IMG/VR virus record: IMGVR_UViG_3300007363_000132
Location: 1-20,653 of that record
Source: a virus
DNA: 20,653 bases
Strand: one strand, 5' to 3'
The notes under the pieces are model-generated. The model was not told the origin of the DNA and did not search any database. It was given only the letters and a program-made list of their open reading frames with translations. Of this stretch, positions 1 to 7,047 are shown one piece after another. The first letter of the stretch is position 1. The number at the start of each line of letters is the position of its first letter. Both the position numbers and the translations under genes were made by a program.

Positions 1-557
1 AGACGTGGAACGCGGGCGCGGTCACGTTTATCGGCATTAAGTTCAACGTAACCAATACAGCGAGTGCCGCCGCTTCTCTGCTGCTCGATCTTCAGGTTGG
101 CGGCACCAGCCAGTTCAAGGTGGACCGTTCGGGCAACGTCACGTTGTCGCAGGGCAACACTAGTAATTTGTATTTTTATAGCAACGTCAACGTTGGTGCG
201 ATCAAAACGGATTCGACCAACTACGGATTGATTTTGTCGGCGTCTGTAAACAACGACTTCTGGTTTATCGACACTCGTTTCATGATGACTTCCGATAAAT
301 ACATTGGCTGGGCAGGCAGCACAAACGCCGTTGCTGGTGCAGACACTATTATCAGCCGCGTTGGCGCGGGCGTCGTTGGTGTGCGCGGCGCGGGAACGAC
401 AACCGGCGGTGCGCTGAACTTTCTTGAGCAGACCGCTCCCTCCGCGCCTTCCGCCAATCAGGTCGTGCTGTACGCCGAGGACAATGGCGCAGGCAAAACC
501 CGGCTGATGGCGCGGTTCAACACAGGCGCGGCCCAACAGGTAGCAATCGAACCATGA
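1..557 (+). CDS. C-terminal part of a tail-fibre-like virion protein (5' partial)
   Basis: The reading frame is already open at base 3 and runs without a stop to TGA at 555-557, giving 184 codons; the true start lies left of the window. A GTG at 120 sits inside this open frame and the residues before it continue the same style of protein, so it is not the start. The visible part is rich in Gly, Ala, Ser, Thr and Asn, contains a FKVDRSGNVT segment typical of beta-structured phage fibres, and ends with a segment containing APSAPSANQVVLYAEDNG followed by AAQQVAIEP. Similar C-termini are common in phage tail fibre or appendage proteins, where they lie near the distal or trimerising end. No enzymatic motif is seen. 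The assignment as fibre is by style and position, so the specific receptor and function are unknown. Confidence 0.7.
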   Translation, partial: TWNAGAVTFIGIKFNVTNTASAAASLLLDLQVGGTSQFKVDRSGNVTLSQGNTSNLYFYSNVNVGAIKTDSTNYGLILSASVNNDFWFIDTRFMMTSDKYIGWAGSTNAVAGADTIISRVGAGVVGVRGAGTTTGGALNFLEQTAPSAPSANQVVLYAEDNGAGKTRLMARFNTGAAQQVAIEP

Positions 558-724
558 TTAACGTGAGTTTCACCGAGGAAGAGGCGGCGGCTCTGAGCCA
601 GATGTTGCAGGAGCGCCGCGACCAAGCGGCTGCCGTGGCAAACACGGCGCACGGACTGCTCCAGCGGATTGCAACCGCCGCACAGCCGGAACCGGCATCA
701 TCTCCCGATGCAATGAGAGGCTGA
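554..724 (+). CDS. Small hypothetical protein, 56 aa
   Basis: A short ORF starts at ATG 554, overlapping the stop of the fibre-like gene in an ATGA arrangement, and ends at TGA 722-724, two bases before the next start. It begins MINVSFTEEEAAALSQML and is dominated by Glu, Ala and Gln, so it is likely one or two amphipathic helices (residues about 7-43) with a Pro/Ser-rich tail. No membrane segment, signal peptide or catalytic motif is visible. The stop/start coupling on both sides and the protein-like composition support a real gene despite its size. Small helical proteins of this type are common after fibre genes in phage genomes. The function is unknown; a chaperone or accessory role for the fibre is only a guess from position. 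Confidence 0.6.
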   Translation: MINVSFTEEEAAALSQMLQERRDQAAAVANTAHGLLQRIATAAQPEPASSPDAMRG

Positions 725-725
725 A

Positions 726-977
726 ATGGCAAACGTAACCCTAACGATTGAAGGCCAGACGGTCGGCACCCTGTCTGTGTCCTACAGCCTCTCGGACGCC
801 GATGCGGTGCGTGTCGTGCAGCACGCCGTTGCGCGGTTCAGTGCAGAGCCGCAGGGCGCGGTCGAGCAGCTTGGAGCCGCTGCGCTGGGAAACATCCTGG
901 CGGAAGTGGTGGCGTGGGAAAAGGCTGAAGCCGCAAAAGCCGCCGCCGAGGCTATCGCGCCCATTGAGGTATCGTGA
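726..977 (+). CDS. Hypothetical phage protein, 83 aa
   Basis: ATG 726 follows a good ribosome binding site (AGAGG, about 6 bases upstream) and comes one base after the previous stop. The 83-residue product starts with a short beta-like segment (ANVTLTIEGQTVGTLSVSYSLS) followed by a helical part rich in Ala, Val and Glu (residues about 25-75). The pattern 'DADAVRVVQHAVARFS' suggests an amphipathic helix. There is no signal peptide, membrane helix or known active-site motif. It overlaps the next gene by four bases (GTGA). I do not recognise the family; it is probably a phage accessory protein translated with its neighbours. Confidence 0.7.
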   Translation: MANVTLTIEGQTVGTLSVSYSLSDADAVRVVQHAVARFSAEPQGAVEQLGAAALGNILAEVVAWEKAEAAKAAAEAIAPIEVS

Positions 978-1360
978 ACCCGCTGCGCTTTGGCGTCTGG
1001 AAACCCGTTCTAGTCGTCGTGGTCCTGATAGCGGTTGGTGTCCTGCTGACCGCCTGTGACGCGCCGTACAAGACGCAGCAGGATGTGATCGACAAGGCGT
1101 GCGCCGTGGTCGAGGACAAGTTTCCGGGCCACAAGTGCGCTGCTGATATTCTGGTGAAGTACCAGAAATTCGAGGGGCGATATTACGGATACGCCCTTGG
1201 TAGCAATGCCGTGCTGCTTGACGAGCGGTGCAAGGATGCGAACTGGTCGCGGGCGTCCAACTGCGTGCATATCCTCGCCCATGAAGTCGCCCACACGGCG
1301 GGCCTGAAGTCCGAGCATCACGCCGAGTTTGTCGCCAACCGTGTCTGGATGTTGAGGTAA
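974..1360 (+). CDS. Putative lipoprotein with HExxH zinc metallopeptidase motif
   Basis: The start is GTG 974, overlapping the previous stop, with GAGG five bases upstream. The 128-aa product has a basic N-terminus, a hydrophobic stretch (residues about 11-25) and a lipobox LTAC with Cys28, so it looks like a signal-peptidase II lipoprotein. The residue after the Cys is Asp, which in E. coli favours retention in the inner membrane. Near the C-terminus is HEVAH (103-107) followed by Gly110 and Glu114-His115-His116, the typical zinc-binding helix of gluzincin/metzincin-like peptidases, with a possible third ligand downstream. Five Cys residues are present, four of them after the lipobox (43, 55, 86, 97), which could form disulfides outside the cytoplasm. 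A membrane-anchored peptidase in a virion operon could act on the cell envelope or on phage or host proteins, but no substrate can be inferred. Confidence 0.65.
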   Translation: MNPLRFGVWKPVLVVVVLIAVGVLLTACDAPYKTQQDVIDKACAVVEDKFPGHKCAADILVKYQKFEGRYYGYALGSNAVLLDERCKDANWSRASNCVHILAHEVAHTAGLKSEHHAEFVANRVWMLR

Positions 1361-1363
1361 GTT

Positions 1364-1993
1364 ATGGCAGCCAGTGACGCGATCCCGGTCCCGCGTAAAA
1401 ACACGGCGTTTCGGTTGACGTTCCCTGTGTACGACACGGCCGGCGCGCTCAAGTCATCGCTGGCGGCTGCGGATAGCGAGGTGAGCCTGGATGGTGCTGC
1501 ATTTGCCGATTGCACCAACGAGGTAACCGAGATCGGCTCGACGGGTGTTTATTACATCGACCTGACGGCATCGGAGATGAACGCCGACACGGTGGCGTAC
1601 AAGCTCACCGGCACGGGGATCAATCCGTTGTGTGCTGTGATCTACCCAGAGGAAGCGGGCGATTACCGGGCGGCTGTGACCAGCATCGGTGCGGGAGCCA
1701 TCACGGCGGCAGCCATTGCCACAGGCGCGATTGACGCCGACGCCATTGCTACCGACGCGGTAACGGAGATCCAGTCCGGTATCGGTGCCGCTGTGCTGGC
1801 TGCCGGCGACATCGACGGCTACACGCTCGAGGAAGCGCAGAAGCTGGCTCTCTCAGTGCTGGTAGGCAAACTGACGGGCGCGGCCACCACGACCAACACA
1901 TTCCGGGCTGCGGACGATAGCAAGAACCGGGTTGTGTCCACTGTGGACAGTGACGGCAACAGGAGCGCGGTCACACTCGACGCGGCGGGCTAA
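1364..1993 (+). CDS. Virion-associated protein with Ala-Ile pentapeptide repeat, 209 aa
   Basis: ATG 1364 is preceded by GAGGTAAGTT, a clear ribosome binding site. The N-terminal part (residues 1-105) is beta-rich: PVPRKNTAFRLTFPVYDTAGAL, then 'STGVYYIDLTASEMNADTVAYKLTG', resembling small beta-sandwich domains in phage baseplate or fibre adaptor proteins. Residues 112-136 contain five consecutive five-residue units starting A-I or A-V (AITAA, AIATG, AIDAD, AIATD, AVTEI). The C-terminal part contains 'NRVVSTVDSDGNRSAVTLDAAG', suggesting another beta element. No enzymatic residues are visible. It sits directly before another pentapeptide-periodic gene and is separated from it by a TAAGTG junction, suggesting translational coupling. 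A virion-surface or tail-appendage role is likely but unproven. Confidence 0.7.
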   Translation: MAASDAIPVPRKNTAFRLTFPVYDTAGALKSSLAAADSEVSLDGAAFADCTNEVTEIGSTGVYYIDLTASEMNADTVAYKLTGTGINPLCAVIYPEEAGDYRAAVTSIGAGAITAAAIATGAIDADAIATDAVTEIQSGIGAAVLAAGDIDGYTLEEAQKLALSVLVGKLTGAATTTNTFRAADDSKNRVVSTVDSDGNRSAVTLDAAG

Positions 1994-2500
1994 GTGGCGC
2001 ACCTTTCGCCCCGGCACCTAGACGCCAACCACTTCAGGTCACGGCATCTAGACCCATCCCAAGCCCCGGCATCAGGTGTTGGTGCCGGCCACTTCGCGGC
2101 GCGGCACTTCCAGGCGAACTTCTACCATTCGCGCCATTGGGACGCCGAAACCGCCGCCGAGGAAGAAAGCGTATCGGGTGGCTGGCTTTCACCCGAGCAG
2201 GCCCGAGCGGTTCTCCGCAAGATCCACCGCCGCCGGTCAGAGAAGGCCAAACGGGCTGAAGAACTACAGGCGGCAATCGAGGAAGCAAGGCAGGCTGAAC
2301 TGGATGGCGCGTCACCGGAACAGGCCGTCGCCCCGGTCCTGGAAATCGTGGAACGCGACACGGGCGTGTTGTTCCTGCCGATTCTGGCAAGCCTGGAGGA
2401 TGCGCTATCGCAACTGGGAATGATCGACCAGCAAATCGCGGCGCTGAACCAAAGGCGCATCGACGATGCTGCGGCGGTCCTGTTGTTGATGGACATCTAG
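1994..2500 (+). CDS. Protein with His-aromatic pentapeptide repeat, 168 aa
   Basis: The likely start is GTG 1994, directly after the previous TAA; the ribosome binding site is weak, so coupling is likely. The first 50 residues carry an unusual repeat: His at 3, 8, 13, 18, 33, 38 and 48, all in the same five-residue register, usually followed by Leu, Phe or Trp (units such as HLSPR, HLDAN, HFRSR, HFAAR, HFQAN, HWDAE). After an acidic linker, residues 66-168 are helical and charged (PEQARAVLRKIHRRRSEKAK and following), with Ala/Leu/Gln-rich helices up to the end. The N-terminal repeat may form a small beta-helix or metal-binding patch; the C-terminal half may be a coiled coil. I do not know a characterised family. 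Its place before terminase suggests a virion or accessory protein. Confidence 0.65.
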   Translation: MAHLSPRHLDANHFRSRHLDPSQAPASGVGAGHFAARHFQANFYHSRHWDAETAAEEESVSGGWLSPEQARAVLRKIHRRRSEKAKRAEELQAAIEEARQAELDGASPEQAVAPVLEIVERDTGVLFLPILASLEDALSQLGMIDQQIAALNQRRIDDAAAVLLLMDI

Positions 2501-2566
2501 GCCCGTTCTGGTTCCAGACACCAGACGTGCAAGAGGCTCTGATTAGGGAACTCAACGGAGACGACA

Positions 2567-2599
2567 ATGGGCAAGAAGAAGGGCGGGCGTAAGTGCTGA
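2567..2599 (+). CDS. Possible 10-residue basic leader peptide before the small terminase
   Basis: In the 92-base gap before the small terminase start there is an ATG at 2567 with a good GGAG seven bases upstream (2557-2560). It encodes MGKKKGGRKC and stops at TGA 2597-2599, overlapping the GTG start of the next gene by seven bases. The following gene has no strong ribosome binding site of its own, so translation of this peptide could deliver ribosomes to it. The peptide is very short and the case rests on the site and overlap alone. It may instead be chance, or a remnant of an older N-terminus of the terminase gene. Confidence 0.3.
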   Translation: MGKKKGGRKC

Positions 2600-2919
2600 A
2601 GAATGGGCGGCGCGGTGTTCGCCTTAACCCCAAACACGACGAAGCAACCCGCGCCAAAATCCAAACCAGTCAGATCATTAACCGCTTGCATGACTTGATC
2701 AACGGCAAGGTGGAAATGCAGCCCCATCAGGTAACCGCTGCATTGGGTCTGCTGAAGAAGACGTTGCCCGATCTGAGCGCGGTTGAACATTCGGGCGAAA
2801 TCCAGACGAGAGAGGCACGTGAGCTATCAGACACGGAGCTTGCAGCCATCGCCGCAGGAAGCCGCACAGGAGCTTCTGACAAGGCGGATAGCGAGGAAAA
2901 GCCTTCTCGCGTTCACTGA
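2593..2919 (+). CDS. Terminase small subunit (putative)
   Basis: The 108-aa product begins at GTG 2593 and contains a helical core 'ATRAKIQTSQIINRLHDLINGK', then 'MQPHQVTAALGLLKKTLPDLSAVEHSGE' and an acidic LSDTELAAIAAGSR segment. The ordering of a basic N-terminus, a QVTAALGLLKKTLPDLSAVEHSGE block and an ELAAIAAG-type tail is common in small terminase subunits. The gene is immediately followed by, and overlaps, the large terminase. Small terminases recognise the packaging site on concatemeric DNA and regulate the large subunit, forming rings. The GTG start is chosen because it gives the longest protein and adjoins the leader-peptide stop, but the exact start is uncertain. It overlaps the large subunit by about 101 bases in a different frame, which is longer than the other overlaps here. 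Confidence 0.75.
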   Translation: MLKNGRRGVRLNPKHDEATRAKIQTSQIINRLHDLINGKVEMQPHQVTAALGLLKKTLPDLSAVEHSGEIQTREARELSDTELAAIAAGSRTGASDKADSEEKPSRVH

Positions 2920-4288
2920 GTACACCAACAGCGCGTACATCGGCGCGGCGCACCACAGACAGATATGCGAGAAGCTGGAGGCTGTAGAGCGCGGCGAGAT
3001 CGACCGGCTCATGATCTTCATGCCACCGAGGCATGGTAAATCGGAACTGGCATCGAGGCGCTTCCCGGCGTGGTATCTCGGGCGCAACCCTGAGAAGTCG
3101 ATCATCGCGGCGAGCTACAACAGCGACCTTGCCAGTGACTTTGGGCGCACCGTCCGCAACATCGTCAAAACGCCTGAGTTCGTGAACCTGTTCGGCCCGA
3201 CGCTGGCGGATGACAGCCGTGCAGCCGATAGGTGGAACACGGTACAGGGCGGGGCTTATGTGGCTGCCGGTGTGGGGACGGCCATTACCGGGCGTGGTGC
3301 CAACGTCCTGCTGATTGACGACCCGCTAAAGGACCGCCAGGAAGCGGACAGCGAGACGATCCGCAAGTCGGTGTGGGACTGGTACACATCGACGGCCTAC
3401 ACCCGGTTGATGCCGGGTGGTGCTGTGGTGCTGATCCAGACACGCTGGCATGAGGACGATCTGGCGGGCCGGCTGCTAGAGGAGATGCGGCGCGGCGGCG
3501 ACAAGTGGGAAGTGCTGGAGCTTAAGGCTCTGGATGATGGCAAGGCGCTATGGCCTGAGTGGTATCCGGTCGAGGCTTTGGAGAGAATACGGGCGGCGAT
3601 TGGTCCGCGTGACTGGTCGGCGCTCTATCAACAGAATCCGGTGCCGGACGAGGGCACGTTCTTTCTCAAGGACTGGATACGGTATTACGACGAGCCACCT
3701 CCGGGCCTGAGAGTGTACGGAGCCAGCGACTACGCGGTGACCGAGGGTGGCGGGGACTACACTGTCCATCTGGTTGCGGGCGTGAACGAGCACGACGACC
3801 TCTACATCCTCGACCGTTGGCGGGCACAGACAACGCCTGATGTCTGGGTGGAGGCGTTTATCGGGCTGCTGAGACAATGGCAGCCGGTCGAGTGGGCCGA
3901 GGAGAACGGCCAGATACTCAAGGCTGTGGGCTCGCTGATCGACAGGCGGCAGATCGAGGAAAAAGCGTGGTGCTTCCGCAAGGCGTTTGCGAGCAGCGCC
4001 GACAAGCCGACCAGGGCGCAGGCCATCAGGGGCCGAATGGCGGCAGGCAAGGTCTATCTGCCCCGCAACGCCCCTTGGGTCGATGAGTTCATTCGGGAAC
4101 TGTTGAGCTTCCCCGCCGGCAAGAACGACGACCAAGTGGACACGCTCAGCCTGCTGGGGCGGATGCTGGGCGAGATGGTGGCGGCAGTCAAACCAAGGCC
4201 CGAGATAGACGAACCGCTTATCAAAGCGCCGACGTACGGCGACATCATGGCGCGGCATCTGGCCGCACGTAAGAGGATGAGAGCATGA
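2819..4288 (+). CDS. terL: Terminase large subunit (ATPase-nuclease)
   Basis: The packaging motor is recognised from a Walker A-type motif PPRHGKS (residues about 69-75), followed by 'IIAASYNSDLASDFGRTVRNIV', a Walker B segment VLLIDDP (from about 163) and a coupling segment 'VVLIQTRWHEDDLAG'. The second half contains 'GASDYAVTEGGGDYTVHLV', where the Asp residues fit the start of the RNase H-like nuclease fold, and a later NDDQVDTLS segment that supplies further acidic residues. In this family the enzyme uses ATP to push DNA into the procapsid through the portal and cuts the concatemer. The frame is open from TTG 2783, but GTG 2819 with AGAGG just upstream gives a normal 489-aa length and is preferred. 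The end overlaps the next gene by four bases. Confidence 0.93.
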   Translation: MSYQTRSLQPSPQEAAQELLTRRIARKSLLAFTEYTNSAYIGAAHHRQICEKLEAVERGEIDRLMIFMPPRHGKSELASRRFPAWYLGRNPEKSIIAASYNSDLASDFGRTVRNIVKTPEFVNLFGPTLADDSRAADRWNTVQGGAYVAAGVGTAITGRGANVLLIDDPLKDRQEADSETIRKSVWDWYTSTAYTRLMPGGAVVLIQTRWHEDDLAGRLLEEMRRGGDKWEVLELKALDDGKALWPEWYPVEALERIRAAIGPRDWSALYQQNPVPDEGTFFLKDWIRYYDEPPPGLRVYGASDYAVTEGGGDYTVHLVAGVNEHDDLYILDRWRAQTTPDVWVEAFIGLLRQWQPVEWAEENGQILKAVGSLIDRRQIEEKAWCFRKAFASSADKPTRAQAIRGRMAAGKVYLPRNAPWVDEFIRELLSFPAGKNDDQVDTLSLLGRMLGEMVAAVKPRPEIDEPLIKAPTYGDIMARHLAARKRMRA

Positions 4289-4599
4289 GCCTTCCATTCC
4301 ATATCGGTGCCGCCGCCAACACGGTGAGCATCAACCTCGCTGCGACCACGGCGAACGTGGCGCTGGGGACCAATCCCTATACGGGTTCGCGTGTGGTGCG
4401 CGTGTTCAACGACGATCAGGCGACGTGCTGGATCGAGTTCGGCAAAGCCAACACTGTCGCGGCAGAGGCGGCGAACGGCCACCCCATCGCCAGCAAGACC
4501 TATCAGGACTTCGAGATCGGTCCTGACATCACGTATCTGGCGGCGATTGGGCAGGGCACGCCGAACGGCGACCTCTACGCCACGGTTGGTTACGCCTGA
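4285..4599 (+). CDS. Small hypothetical virion protein, 104 aa
   Basis: ATG 4285 overlaps the terminase stop (ATGA), and the stop overlaps the portal start (TGATG). The product is a likely all-beta protein: MSLPFHIGAAANTVSINLAAT, 'GTNPYTGSRVVRVFNDDQATCWIEFG' and a final 'DITYLAAIGQGTPNGDLYATVGYA'. There is no signal peptide, membrane helix or catalytic motif. Small beta-sandwich proteins of about 100 residues between terminase and portal are frequent in podovirus-like genomes and may be head decoration or spike-like components. The function here is inferred only from fold style and position. Confidence 0.75.
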   Translation: MSLPFHIGAAANTVSINLAATTANVALGTNPYTGSRVVRVFNDDQATCWIEFGKANTVAAEAANGHPIASKTYQDFEIGPDITYLAAIGQGTPNGDLYATVGYA

Positions 4600-6815
4600 T
4601 GGAAGAGGCCCGCGAATACGACCAGCCCGACGAGAAGACGGAAGCGGGCCTGCTTCGCTATTGGCGGACCGAGATCAGCCTTGCCTCGAAGCGCGAGGAG
4701 AGCTTTCGGCGTGCGGCCAAGGATGTCATCAAGCGCTACAAGGGCGAGCGCGGCGGTGAGACTGAGAAGTACCACCGCGCCCCCTCGTTCAATATCCTGT
4801 ACAGCAACACCGAGACGCTGAAGCCCTCGCTCTACGCAAAGACGCCGGTTCCTGACATTCGCCAGCGGTGGGCAGACGTTCCCAACCCGGTCATCAAGGA
4901 CACGGCGCGGGTGCTTGAGCGTGCGGTGACGTACATTATGGACGTGTACGACTTCGACGCCTGCATGAACGCGGTCGTGTCGGATTATGTGCTGCCGGGT
5001 CGTGGTGTCGTGCGGGTGCGGTACGAGCCGGAGGTCAAGGACGAGATACTGGGCTACCAGAAGCTGTGTTTCGAGCCGGTGCATTGGGAGGATTATCGGT
5101 GCGGGTACGGGCGCAATCGCGACGAGGTGACGTGGGAAGCGTTTCGCCACTGCATGACCCGCGAGGAGGCGCTGAAGCAGTTTGGTGACGCGGCGCGTGG
5201 CTTGAAGATGGATACCGCGCCCGAGGGCCTTGAGGACCGCGAGGACGCTGACGCCCTCAAGCGGGTGACGATCTGGGAAATCTGGGACCGGTCGAAGAAA
5301 AGCACGTTGTTCATCGCCATCGACGGCAACAACCGGCTGTTGCAGAAGATCGATGACGACCCGCTGAAGCTCGACCAGTTTTTCTGCACGCCTAGGCCGC
5401 TAATCTCCGTTGAGACAACGGACGACATGACGCCGGAGCCGGAGTTCCACCAGTACCAGTCGCTGGCCGATGAGCTTGAGGAGGTTACGAAGCGCATCCA
5501 GGCGCTGACCAAGGGCATCAAGGCCCGTGGCGGTTACGCCGGGGCTATGAAGAACGATCTGGCGAGCATCCTCTCGGCGGACGAGAACGACCTTGTTCCG
5601 ATGGAAAACGCCACGGCGTTGGTGATGTCGGGTAAGTCCATCAGTGACGCGGTGTGGATGTGGCCGATTGATGTTCTCTCGGCTGTGCAAGAGCGGCTGT
5701 ATCAGCGTCGGGCTGACATCATCCAGTCGATTTACGAGATTACAGGTATCAGCGACATCATGCGCGGTTCGTCGGACGCGAACGAGACGGCGACGGCGCA
5801 GAACATCAAGGCGCAGTTTGGTTCCCAGAGGATGAACAGGCGCCAGAGGGATGTGCAGCGCTTCGCCCGCGACCTGATCCGGCTGGCGTGCGAGATCATC
5901 GCGGCGCAGTTCACACCTGAAAACCTGACGCAGATGACGGGTATCCCGGTCACGCCGGAGATGGTGCAAATCCTGCGGAACGACGTGGCGATGTCGTTCG
6001 TGATCGACATCGAGACGGATTCGACCATCTCCGAAGACCTGATGATGGCGCAGCAGCGGGCCAATGAGTTCGTGGCCGGCATGGGCACATGGATGCAAAC
6101 CATGATGCCGCTGGTTCAGTCGGGCGGCGTTCCCAAGGAAGTCGCGGTCGAGATGACCAAATCCTACGCGCAGCGGTTCAAGATGGGCCGCTCGGTGGAG
6201 GAAGCCATTGACAAGATGGGCCAGCAGCAGCCTCCGCAGGGTCCGACGAAGGAGCAGATCGACGGTCAGATCAAGCAGCAGGAATTGGCGCTGAAGGGCC
6301 AGGAACTGCAAGGCAAGGCGCAGATCGAGGCGCAGAAGCTCCAGATCGAGGCCCAGCGGGTGCAGATCGAGCAGCAGCGGCTTTTGCTGGAATCGCAGAC
6401 CGTGCAGAAAACCCAGCAGCGCGAGGACGCCCGGTTCAACATGGATGCCGAGGGCGTGAATTATCAGCGCCAGATGGACGGCGAGCGGTTTGCGTTTGAA
6501 CGCCAGAACGCCGAAACCAACATGAAGATGGCCCGCGACAAGATGTATTACGAGCATATGGGCACGCCGCAGATCGCGCCCGTGGGCGAGGACGGCGAGG
6601 AGATGGAGGCGCCGGAAAGCCCCTTGGAGCAGATGCTTATTCGGGTGGAGCAGCAGCAGACGGCGCAGATGGCGCAGTTCATGCAGGGCATCGGCGCGGT
6701 GCTATCCCAGCTTGTGCAGGGCCAGCAGGCGCTGGCGCAGGCCATCTCGGCGCCCAAGCGCATCGTGTACGAGAATGGCCGTCCTGTCGGCTCTGAGCCG
6801 GTGACGATGCAATGA
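4599..6815 (+). CDS. Portal protein, P22-like family
   Basis: The 738-aa product follows terminase, as expected for the portal. The N-terminal part contains 'LLRYWRTEISLASKREESFRRAAKDVIKRYKGE' and 'SFNILYSNTETLKPSLYAKTPVPDIRQRW', characteristic of P22-type portals; the middle contains 'RRADIIQSIYEITGISDIMRGSSDANETATAQNIKAQFGSQRMNRRQRDVQRFARDLIRL' features (listed here in pieces: EITGISDIMRGSS, ETATAQNIKAQFG), which in the family form wing and stem elements. The region from about residue 545 to 620 is a long Gln/Glu/Lys coiled coil, like the barrel extension of P22 portals. Twelve copies would form the ring at one vertex through which DNA enters and leaves. ATG 4599 is set by the TGATG junction with the previous gene. 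The final bases carry a 17-bp sequence repeated at 7031-7047. Confidence 0.9.
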   Translation: MEEAREYDQPDEKTEAGLLRYWRTEISLASKREESFRRAAKDVIKRYKGERGGETEKYHRAPSFNILYSNTETLKPSLYAKTPVPDIRQRWADVPNPVIKDTARVLERAVTYIMDVYDFDACMNAVVSDYVLPGRGVVRVRYEPEVKDEILGYQKLCFEPVHWEDYRCGYGRNRDEVTWEAFRHCMTREEALKQFGDAARGLKMDTAPEGLEDREDADALKRVTIWEIWDRSKKSTLFIAIDGNNRLLQKIDDDPLKLDQFFCTPRPLISVETTDDMTPEPEFHQYQSLADELEEVTKRIQALTKGIKARGGYAGAMKNDLASILSADENDLVPMENATALVMSGKSISDAVWMWPIDVLSAVQERLYQRRADIIQSIYEITGISDIMRGSSDANETATAQNIKAQFGSQRMNRRQRDVQRFARDLIRLACEIIAAQFTPENLTQMTGIPVTPEMVQILRNDVAMSFVIDIETDSTISEDLMMAQQRANEFVAGMGTWMQTMMPLVQSGGVPKEVAVEMTKSYAQRFKMGRSVEEAIDKMGQQQPPQGPTKEQIDGQIKQQELALKGQELQGKAQIEAQKLQIEAQRVQIEQQRLLLESQTVQKTQQREDARFNMDAEGVNYQRQMDGERFAFERQNAETNMKMARDKMYYEHMGTPQIAPVGEDGEEMEAPESPLEQMLIRVEQQQTAQMAQFMQGIGAVLSQLVQGQQALAQAISAPKRIVYENGRPVGSEPVTMQ
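6799..6815 (+). repeat. 17-bp direct repeat, left copy
   Basis: The sequence CGGTGACGATGCAATGA at the end of the portal gene is identical to 7031-7047. The two copies are 232 bp apart and flank the 74-aa gene. Bases on both sides differ, so the match is exactly 17 bp. In this copy the TGA is the portal stop. Confidence 0.95.
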
Positions 6816-7036
6816 TGGATCGCGGGCTTGAAAGGCTCCGCAGCATCGTTGACGGCCACTCCATCGGCCCGCTTGCCATGAAGGCTGGTACGAACGAGGA
6901 CGGTTATTGCGTTCGCATCATGGCAAATGGCAAGGCAATCAGCGTCGTATATGTCGGCCTGACGACAATGGCCGAACACGACAATGACGCGCTTTTGAAC
7001 GCCATAGTTGAAACAGTGAGAAACCAGATTCGGTGA
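6812..7036 (+). CDS. Small protein in a repeat-bracketed insertion, 74 aa
   Basis: ATG 6812 overlaps the portal stop; a second ATG directly follows at 6815 and could be used instead. The product begins MMDRGLERLRSIVDGHSIGP and has a compact alternation of strands and helices ('GYCVRIMANGKAISVVYVG', then an acidic helix ending VETVRNQIR). No family is recognised and no active-site motif is seen. The gene is bracketed by two copies of a 17-bp sequence, one at the end of the portal gene and one at the start of the next gene. This suggests that it was added between two previously adjacent genes. It fits the definition of a moron-like extra gene but has no visible promoter or terminator of its own. 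Confidence 0.65.
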   Translation: MMDRGLERLRSIVDGHSIGPLAMKAGTNEDGYCVRIMANGKAISVVYVGLTTMAEHDNDALLNAIVETVRNQIR

Positions 7037-7047
7037 CGATGCAATGA
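7031..7047 (+). repeat. 17-bp direct repeat, right copy
   Basis: This is the second copy of CGGTGACGATGCAATGA. Here it spans the end of the 74-aa gene and supplies the GGTGA ribosome binding site and ATG start (7044) of the 81-aa gene. If the segment between copies is removed, the portal stop overlaps this start as ATGA, the usual junction in this operon. Confidence 0.95.

Noticed and set aside
5400-6557. A 385-aa His/Leu/Arg-rich frame on the - strand
   Set aside because: It is the antisense shadow of the portal coiled coil and its surroundings.
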